A stretch of 64,000 nt of DNA. It comes from Streptomyces sp. NBC_01716 (GTDB lineage Bacteria > Actinomycetota > Actinomycetes > Streptomycetales > Streptomycetaceae). Below are positions 58,759 through 64,000 of the stretch, piece after piece. The notes under the pieces were generated by a model. That model was given only the letters and a program-made list of their open reading frames with translations, was not told where the DNA came from and did no database searches. The first letter of the stretch is position 1. Every line of letters begins with the position of its first letter. The stretch spans positions 4,030,001 through 4,094,000 of the forward strand of contig NZ_CP109181.1 of assembly GCF_036248275.1 (NCBI RefSeq), given 5' to 3'. A program made the position numbers and the translations under genes.

Positions 58759-59772
58759 GCGGGCGAAGCCCTCCTGGCGCTCGTACGGGAAGTAGGGGTA
58801 CGGCGCCACCTTGGCGCTCGCCGCGTCGAGCCGGGCCACCTGCTCCGGCGCGAGCTCCCACCCCACGGCGCCGATGTTCTGGAGCAGTTGCGCCTCGTTG
58901 CGGGCGCCGATGATGACGGAGGAGACGGTCGGGCGCCGTAGCAGCCAGTTGATGGCCACCTGGGGAACGGTCCTGCCGGTCTCCTCCGCGATCCCTTCGA
59001 GGGCGTCGATCACGCGGAAGAGATGGTCGTCGTCCACGGGCGGCCCGAAGTCGGCGGTCCGGTGCAGACGGCTGCCTTCGGGCAGCGGCCGGCCACGACG
59101 CAGCCTGCCCGTGAGCCGCCCCCACCCGAGCGGGCTCCAGACCATCGCGCCGACGCCCTGGTCGAGGCCGAGGGGCAGCAGTTCCCACTCGTAGTCGCGG
59201 CCGACGAGGGAGTAGTAGACCTGGTGCGCGACATAGCGCGGGTAACCGTGCCGATCGGCGGCGGCCAGCGACTTCATCAGCTGCCAGCCGGAGAAGTTGG
59301 AGACGCCGACGTAACGGATCTTCCCGGACCGCACGAGCTGGTCGAGCGCCGACAGCACCTCGTCGACGGGCGTCCCGGCGTCGAACGCGTGCAGCTGGAA
59401 GAGGTCGATGTGGTCCGTGCCGAGACGGCGCAGCGCGTCCTCCGTCGCCCGGATCAGCCGCGAGCGCGAGGAACCCGCGTCCGCCGGCCCGTCGCCCATG
59501 GGCAGGCTCGTCTTCGTCGACAGCAGCACCTCGTCGCGGCGCCCCTTGATCGCCTGGCCGAGGACTTCCTCGGACGCGCCCGCCGAATACACGTCGGCCG
59601 TGTCGAACATCGAGATGCCCGCCTCCAGGCAGATGCCCACGAGCCGGCGCGCCTCCTGCGCGTCGGTGTTGCCCCAGGCACCGAAGAGCGGGCCCTGCCC
59701 GCCGAACGTGCCCGCGCCGAAGCTGAGAGCCGGGACCTTGAGCCCGGACGCGCCCAACTGCCTGTACTCCAT
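58702..59772 (-). CDS. aldo/keto reductase (potassium-channel-beta-like group)
   Basis: 356 aa. The ATG at 59772 is preferred to 59787 because GGAGGGG lies between the two. Barrel motifs: MEYRQLGASGLKVPALSFGA, FDTADVYSAGASEEVLGQAI (Asp, Tyr), LLSTKTSLPMG (Lys), HIDLFQLHAFDAGTPVDEV (His), and VSSVIIGARNEAQLLQNIGA near the end (NADPH binding). All four catalytic residues are present. The C-terminus is a short Leu-Asn-Pro-Ser repeat encoded by the tandem repeats at 58701. It is divergent from the TetR at 59882, with a shared operator region, so it is probably that regulator's target. Confidence 0.93.
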   Translation of the reverse strand: MEYRQLGASGLKVPALSFGAGTFGGQGPLFGAWGNTDAQEARRLVGICLEAGISMFDTADVYSAGASEEVLGQAIKGRRDEVLLSTKTSLPMGDGPADAGSSRSRLIRATEDALRRLGTDHIDLFQLHAFDAGTPVDEVLSALDQLVRSGKIRYVGVSNFSGWQLMKSLAAADRHGYPRYVAHQVYYSLVGRDYEWELLPLGLDQGVGAMVWSPLGWGRLTGRLRRGRPLPEGSRLHRTADFGPPVDDDHLFRVIDALEGIAEETGRTVPQVAINWLLRRPTVSSVIIGARNEAQLLQNIGAVGWELAPEQVARLDAASAKVAPYPYFPYERQEGFARLNPSPLNPSPLKPLNSSL

Positions 59773-59803
59773 GATCGACCCCTCCACGAGACCCTGAGAT
59801 TAC

Positions 59804-59878
59804 TAACGGGACTCCCGTCCCTTTAAGATGGCCTCAACGTAACAGAGAAGTGCCACTAACGAAACTGGAGTCCCGTTA
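59804..59878. promoter_or_regulatory. TetR operator region with 12-bp inverted repeats
   Basis: TAACGGGACTCC (59804-59815) and GGAGTCCCGTTA (59867-59878) are perfect 12-bp inverted arms. The left one is also part of a local palindrome, ACGGGACTCCCGT (59806-59818). They flank the divergent promoters of the aldo/keto reductase and TetR genes, one near each start codon. Looping or two separate TetR sites are both possible. Confidence 0.75.
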
Positions 59879-59881
59879 TGA

Positions 59882-60520
59882 GTGAGCGGCGAGCTCATGA
59901 GTGCTGAAGAGATGGACGATGCCTGTGACGATCCGGGGACCGTCCGTCCCGGAGGCCGTACAGCAAGAGTGCGGGCAGCGGTGCTCCGCACCGCCGGGGA
60001 CGCCCTCGCCGAACACGGCTTCGCCCGCCTCGACCTCGCGGACATCGCGCGGCGCGCGGACGTCGGCAAGTCGACGGTGTACCGGCGCTGGGGGACGGTG
60101 GCCGGCCTCGTCGCCGACCTGCTGAGCGACATGGCCGAGCAGTCGCTGCCCCGCACGGAGACCGGCTCGCTGCTCGGCGACCTGCGGGCCAACGCCGAAC
60201 TCGTACGGAGCACGCTCGCCGACCCGCGCCAGGGCGCGCTGTTCAAGGCGGTGATCGCGGCGGCGACGACGGACGCGAGGACCGCCGAGGCGCTGCACCG
60301 CTTCTACGAGATCCGGGTCGCCGAGTGGGCGCCGTGCGTCGAACAGGCGGTGCGGCGGGGCGAGTTGCCGGCGGGGACCGACCCGTACGAGGTGATCCGC
60401 GCGGTCTCGGCCCCGCTGTACTACCGCCTGCTGACCAGCGGCGCTCCCCTGGACGAGGCGGCGGGGGTACGCGCGGCGGAGGCGGCTGCGGCGGCGGCGA
60501 GGGCGGGCGTGTACGCGTAG
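59882..60520 (+). CDS. TetR-family regulator, divergent from the aldo/keto reductase
   Basis: 212 aa; GTG at 59882 or ATG at 59897 (MSAEEMDDACDDPGTVRPGG); the two are 15 bases apart. HTH: VLRTAGDALAEHGFARLDLA and RADVGKSTVYRRWGTVAGLV. The ligand domain carries ADPRQGALFKAVIAAATTDA and LYYRLLTSGAPLDEAAGVRA (TetR_C type 16-like). The right operator arm begins four bases before the GTG. It probably represses itself and the divergent reductase. Confidence 0.92.
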   Translation: MSGELMSAEEMDDACDDPGTVRPGGRTARVRAAVLRTAGDALAEHGFARLDLADIARRADVGKSTVYRRWGTVAGLVADLLSDMAEQSLPRTETGSLLGDLRANAELVRSTLADPRQGALFKAVIAAATTDARTAEALHRFYEIRVAEWAPCVEQAVRRGELPAGTDPYEVIRAVSAPLYYRLLTSGAPLDEAAGVRAAEAAAAAARAGVYA

Positions 60521-60605
60521 GGGGTGCGGCGGGGGCGGGCGAGGCCGGATCTGTACGGTCTCTCCTGAGGCGGCAGCCATCGGGCGTCAACAGGAGGTAC
60601 GTGTC

Positions 60606-61607
60606 GTGATCGGCATCTCGGACATCGAAGCGGCGGCGCGACTGATCGCCGGACACGTCGTACGTACGCCGACGGTCGAGAGCCCCGGCCTGTCGGCGCT
60701 GCTCGGGGTACCCGTCACCGCGAAGCTTGAGCTCTTGCAGCGCACGGGCTCCTTCAAGGCTCGCGGCGCGACGGCGAAGCTGCTGTCCCTGAGCGAGGCC
60801 GACCGCGCGGCCGGGGTGGTGGCGGTGAGCGGCGGAAACCACGCCATCTCCGTCGCGGTCATGGCGGACGCGCTGGGCGTGAAGGCCACCGTCGTCATGC
60901 CGAAGTCCGCGCCCGCGCGCGCCGTCGAGATCGCGGAGGCTGCCGGGGCGACGGTGCGGCTGACGGACACGATGGACGGCGCTTTCGCGCTCATGTCGCA
61001 GCTCCAGGCCGACGGACTGAGCCTGGTCCATCCCTTCGACGACCCGGTCGTCGTGGCGGGCCAGGGCACGGTCGGCCTCGAATTCGCCGAGGACGCCTCG
61101 GGCGGCGGCGAGGGTTCTGAGGGTGAGGGTTCTGAGGGCGAGGGCCTGACCGACGTGCTCGTCAGCATCGGCGGCGGCGCGCTGATCTCCGGCGTCGCGG
61201 CGGCTCTGCACGCGCGCATGCCCGGCGTCCGGATCTGGGGCGTCGAGACCGAGGGCGCGCAGGCCATGTCGGAGGCGCTGGCCGCCAAGGGTCCGCAGCC
61301 GGTGCGGCTGTCGTCGATCGTCTCCACGCTCAGCGCCCCCACCGTCTCGCAGCTCACCTACGACCATGTGTCGGCCCTGGTCGACGACGTACTCGTGGTC
61401 TCGGACGCCGAGGCCGTCCAGGGCACCCTCGACCTCGCGAACCACGCGAAGGTCTGGGCCGAACCGGCCGCCGGCTGCCTCCTCCCGGCCGCCCGCCTCG
61501 TACGGGAACGCGTCGACGGCGATATGCGCCTGGGCCTTGTCCTGTGCGGCGGCAACGCGACCACGACGGACGTCATCTCCTGGGCCGAACGCTTCAACCT
61601 CCGCTGA
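60606..61607 (+). CDS. threonine/serine dehydratase-like PLP enzyme
   Basis: 333 aa; GTG at 60606 with AGGAGG upstream. Fold-type-II PLP enzyme: the Schiff-base Lys is in GSFKARGATAKLLSL, substrate loop SGGNHAISVAV, phosphate-binding glycines in VSIGGGALISGVAAALH, and LVLCGGNATTTDVIS near the C-terminus. The single-domain length (no ACT regulatory domain) fits catabolic serine/threonine dehydratase or serine racemase. An insert GGGEGSEGEGSEGEG around residue 160-178 is a low-complexity loop not usual in the family. It is a single gene ended by the terminator at 61624. Confidence 0.92.
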   Translation: MIGISDIEAAARLIAGHVVRTPTVESPGLSALLGVPVTAKLELLQRTGSFKARGATAKLLSLSEADRAAGVVAVSGGNHAISVAVMADALGVKATVVMPKSAPARAVEIAEAAGATVRLTDTMDGAFALMSQLQADGLSLVHPFDDPVVVAGQGTVGLEFAEDASGGGEGSEGEGSEGEGLTDVLVSIGGGALISGVAAALHARMPGVRIWGVETEGAQAMSEALAAKGPQPVRLSSIVSTLSAPTVSQLTYDHVSALVDDVLVVSDAEAVQGTLDLANHAKVWAEPAAGCLLPAARLVRERVDGDMRLGLVLCGGNATTTDVISWAERFNLR

Positions 61608-61623
61608 CCCAAGCCCCCTTGGA

Positions 61624-61654
61624 CCCCCGCCCTGACCACGGGCGGGGGTTCTTT
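61624..61654 (+). terminator. intrinsic terminator of the dehydratase gene
   Basis: CCCCCGCCC (61624-61632) and GGGCGGGGG (61640-61648) form a 9-bp stem around TGACCAC, followed by TTCTTT, 17 bp after the stop. Confidence 0.85.
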
Positions 61655-61780
61655 GCGTATCCGTATGTCGGCGTACCCGGATAGGCGGGCGGCGCGGGCG
61701 CACGTACTTTGCTGGCGATCCCCCCATGTACGGGGCCCGTGCGACGGGCCCAGGTCACACCCCCCACAAGGAGATATGTC

Positions 61781-62341
61781 ATGCTCTCGTCACTCCGAAG
61801 AATCGCTGGGGCATCCGCCGTAACGGCCGCCCTTCTCTTCGCGCTCCCCATGTCGGCCAACGCCGTCGAGAACAGTGACACCGCCCGTCCCGCCGCCGTG
61901 ACGCAGGCCGCCCAGGCCTCCGTCGCCGACTCCACCCCCTCCCCCCGCTTCGAGACCGGCGACGTCTCGAACCTCCCGCCGGTGAGCGCCGCCAAGCGGG
62001 ACGTCCGGGTACCGGCGTGGAGCTACCACATCACCTCGTCCTGCGGCGGCCGCGAAGGCGCGATACGCCAGGGCGCCAACTACTGGGGCAGCGCAACCGA
62101 AACGGCCTCCAGCGGCACCCCGGTCTCCTGCGTCGGCGGTTACATCCAGGGCTGCGGCGGCGGCAACGTCGTGGGCTGCAACTGGGGCGCGGGCCAGCGC
62201 ATCGAACTCTCCACCCTGGTAGGCGACTTCGCCCTCCTGGCGGCCCACGAGTTCGGCCACAACTGGTACGGCCACTCAGGCACAGGCTGCGCCAGCTGGG
62301 CAAGCCAAGCGGACGTCATGCGCACAACGATGTGCAGCTGA
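61781..62341 (+). CDS. small secreted metalloprotease, Cys-rich, snapalysin-like size
   Basis: 186 aa; ATG at 61781 with AAGGAG at 61767. Signal peptide AGASAVTAALLFALPMSANA (about 1-28) and a propeptide to about 65. The mature domain has LLAAHEFGHNWYGHSGTGC: HExxHxxxxH, so a third His replaces the Asp of snapalysins. At least six Cys residues (SSCGG, VSCVGG, QGCGGG, VGCNW, TGCAS, TTMCS) suggest three disulfides. Length and secretion match the small Streptomyces metalloproteases, but the active-site third ligand differs from the snapalysin at 39406. Its target is presumably extracellular protein. Confidence 0.85.
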   Translation: MLSSLRRIAGASAVTAALLFALPMSANAVENSDTARPAAVTQAAQASVADSTPSPRFETGDVSNLPPVSAAKRDVRVPAWSYHITSSCGGREGAIRQGANYWGSATETASSGTPVSCVGGYIQGCGGGNVVGCNWGAGQRIELSTLVGDFALLAAHEFGHNWYGHSGTGCASWASQADVMRTTMCS

Positions 62342-62358
62342 CCACCAGCCTGCCAAGG

Positions 62359-62391
62359 AGCGGGCCGACCACCGAAAACGGTCGGCCCGCT
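62359..62391. terminator. terminator after the small metalloprotease gene
   Basis: AGCGGGCCGACC (62359-62370) pairs with GGTCGGCCCGCT (62380-62391) around a nine-base loop ACCGAAAAC, 18 bp after the stop. Confidence 0.85.
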
Positions 62392-62392
62392 T

Positions 62393-62630
62393 GTCGTTGC
62401 CCACCTGCGCTGCGGCGCCGGGCGGCCGTTCATGGCTGCTCGGTCCCGCCCGGCCGACTTCGTCGGCCCTGCCGGACTCGGCCGTTCGGTCCTCACCGGC
62501 CCGTGCCGACGACTGGGCCGTGACCAACCCCCTCCGGCCGGCCTTCGTTGCCGGTGTCGCGGCCAGTCCCCGGCGGCTTCGGCCGGTCTCCGTCCTGGCT
62601 GGCGCGTCCCGCGTGGCGCCCGGCACCGGC
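62393..62630. other. 238-bp gap with no clear gene
   Basis: The 3' side borders the stop of the LuxR gene at 62631. The sequence is GC-rich with no ribosome-site-led frame. A minus-strand reading-through stretch (Gly/Arg-rich) is probably non-coding. Nothing recognisable. Confidence 0.4.
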
Positions 62631-64000
62631 TCAAACGCCGTCGCCCACCCCCGCGTTGTCGCCGCTGCCGTGCGACGGACGGGCCCGTGAGACCTCGTGG
62701 GCCAAGCCCTGCCGGCTCGCGATGCCGAGCTTGCGCATTGCTCGGGCCACATGCTGTTCCACCGTGCGCGGGGAGAGATACAGCGTGGCCGCGATCTCGC
62801 GGTTCGTGAGGCCGGTGGCCGCCAGTTCCGCGACCTCACCCTCGCGTGGGGACATGCGCTCCGCGTAACCCGGCCGACCGGGAGGCCGGCGCGGCGCGGC
62901 AGGCCGGTACGCGCGGAGCGTCGCCCGTACGCGCGCCGCGTCCCAGACCGCGCCGAGGGCGGTCAACTCCGCTACGCAGCCCGTGAGTTCCCCGACCGCC
63001 TCGTCCACCTCCTCCTCACCGAGCAGAAGCCCGCAACGGCCCGCGCCCTCCGCCATGAGCGCACGCGCGTACGGGTGCGGCAGCCCGGCGTACGCCGCGC
63101 CCGCCTCGCGGAAACGCGCCCGCGCCTCCGCCGGCTCGCCGTCCGCCTCCGCCAGCACCGCCCCGCACCAGAGCAGGGCCGCGGTCGCCGACGGGGCGCC
63201 CCGCCCGGTCACGCCGGCCGCGAACTCCGCCACCACCCGCCGCGCCGACTCCCGCCGCCCCGCACGCGTATGGGCCTCCACCACCCAGGGAGCCAGTTCG
63301 GCGGCCCATACCCAGACGCCCTTCCTGCCGAGCCACGCCCAGGCGGATGTCGCGGCTTCGGCGGCGGACTCCACGTCCTGCCGGGCCAGCAGGAGCCGGA
63401 TACGGGCGCCCGCCGCAGTCGCCGCCACCGGGGCCTCGCAGGTCTCGTACGACCTGTCCGGCGGGTCGCCCGGCGGGAGCCAGTCCCGTACCGCCGCCCA
63501 GTCCCCCTTCGCCAGCGCCAGCAGAGCCAGCACCACCCGGGCATCGCTCGCGCTGCCGTCCTCGGCCACCAGGCCCGTGCACCGTTCCGCCAGACCCACC
63601 CAACGCCCGGTCAGCCAGTCCCGGAACAGGGCCGTCCCCCGTCCCACCCGCTCCAGGAACGGCGCCCCGCTCCGCGCCGCCAGTTCGATGCCCTCCGTCA
63701 ACAGCTCGTCCGCCCGGCGGTGGAGGCCCAGATACACCGCGCCGTTCGCCGTGTTGCACAGTCCCCGCGCCACCTGCTGACGGGCGGCACGGTCCGTGCT
63801 GTCACGGGGCAGCCGTTCAACCAGCCGCCAGGCTTCCGGGTCGCCCGTGTTCATCAGCACGATCGCCCGGCAGGCGGCGGTCGCCGTCCGCGCCGCGTGG
63901 TCCCCCGACACCTCGGCCGCCGCCTCCGCCCCCTCCAGCCAGGCCACGTTCTCCGCCAGGGAGGCGCCGGGGAAGAACGGGTTCGCCAGCGCCGCCATCG
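62631..64000 (-). CDS. LuxR-family regulator with TPR-like repeats, partial (N-terminus beyond window)
   Basis: At least 455 residues to the right edge; the Met at 63998 is probably internal. The visible part is a TPR-like helical array: FLERVGRGTALFRDWLTGRW, LLALAKGDWAAVRDWLPPGD, RFREAGAAYAGLPHPYARAL. The C-terminal LuxR HTH is MSPREGEVAELAATGLTNRE, IAATLYLSPRTVEQHVARAM, followed by a disordered tail. This is the C-terminal part of a large LAL/MalT-like activator, whose AAA ATPase domain would lie off the window. The ligand and targets are unknown. Confidence 0.9.
   Translation of the reverse strand, partial: MAALANPFFPGASLAENVAWLEGAEAAAEVSGDHAARTATAACRAIVLMNTGDPEAWRLVERLPRDSTDRAARQQVARGLCNTANGAVYLGLHRRADELLTEGIELAARSGAPFLERVGRGTALFRDWLTGRWVGLAERCTGLVAEDGSASDARVVLALLALAKGDWAAVRDWLPPGDPPDRSYETCEAPVAATAAGARIRLLLARQDVESAAEAATSAWAWLGRKGVWVWAAELAPWVVEAHTRAGRRESARRVVAEFAAGVTGRGAPSATAALLWCGAVLAEADGEPAEARARFREAGAAYAGLPHPYARALMAEGAGRCGLLLGEEEVDEAVGELTGCVAELTALGAVWDAARVRATLRAYRPAAPRRPPGRPGYAERMSPREGEVAELAATGLTNREIAATLYLSPRTVEQHVARAMRKLGIASRQGLAHEVSRARPSHGSGDNAGVGDGV

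Noticed and set aside
1..64000. CRISPR array, rRNA, tRNA, integrase or complete transposase
   Set aside because: No regularly spaced repeats, no cloverleaf or rRNA-like sequence, and no DDE or tyrosine-recombinase motif found in any credible frame.

Overview
The window is high-GC actinobacterial DNA and looks like the accessory part of a Streptomyces chromosome. The evidence is strong third-position GC bias in every convincing gene, GTG starts, a SARP/BTAD-NB-ARC regulator, snapalysin-type secreted proteases, LAxTG surface proteins, BlaI-M56 pairs, many TetR/MarR/LuxR regulators, and one TTA codon in a blaI gene (the one I spotted). The species cannot be fixed from sequence alone. I found no rRNA, tRNA, CRISPR array or complete transposase.

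Left part (1-9.8 kb): a cut-off BlaI regulator, a NarL-type two-component system, and then the most unusual locus. A stand-alone Clp-N-repeat protein diverges from a Crp/Fnr-type regulator. The regulator is followed by a tightly coupled three-gene operon at 4907-8762: a class III cyclase-like protein, a STAND-like NTPase with a degenerate P-loop, and an unknown protein. The cyclase C-terminus and the NTPase N-terminus carry copies of the same Gly/Asn/Gln-rich motif. This is the layout expected for amyloid-type (RHIM-like) signalling between an effector and an NLR-like sensor. With the cyclic-nucleotide-receptor-like regulator upstream, it is my best candidate for an undescribed immunity or signalling system.

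Middle-left (9.8-25.2 kb): a compact four-gene metabolic operon (Fe/2OG dioxygenase, DUF6271-like protein, fold-III PLP decarboxylase fused to a GNAT, YbjJ-like MFS exporter) diverges from a NagZ-like GH3 hexosaminidase. Two DasR-box-like palindromes lie between them. Then come the 1008-aa SARP, a lipoprotein, a doubly deleted SDR pseudogene beside its TetR, a NodB deacetylase and a trypsin-like secreted protease.

Centre (25.2-46.2 kb): a VOC protein, an LAxTG coiled-coil surface protein, a phytase-like secreted protein, two paralogous TetRs flanking one oxidoreductase, and a Flp-type pilin next to a 555-aa protein with the same prepilin signal. There are also an aldo/keto reductase, a LuxR-like regulator, a snapalysin, an S12 hydrolase, an AlkZ-like DNA glycosylase, a DinB protein, a WYL regulator and a Tat-exported metallophosphoesterase. 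Two short TA-flanked MITEs share an internal core. One splits a methyltransferase gene, and conceptual excision restores its frame exactly.

Right part (46.4-64 kb): two MMPL exporters bracket tatA, a BlaI-M56 pair and a Spo0M homologue. Matching TCTACAG-NN-CTGTAGA palindromes precede blaI and spo0M, so one BlaI regulon is likely. Next are a TetR for the second MMPL, a quinone oxidoreductase-MarR operon with twin operators, phosphoketolase, an aldo/keto reductase with a divergent TetR and shared operator, a serine/threonine dehydratase-like enzyme, a small secreted HExxH protease, and the C-terminal part of a large LuxR regulator that runs off the right edge.
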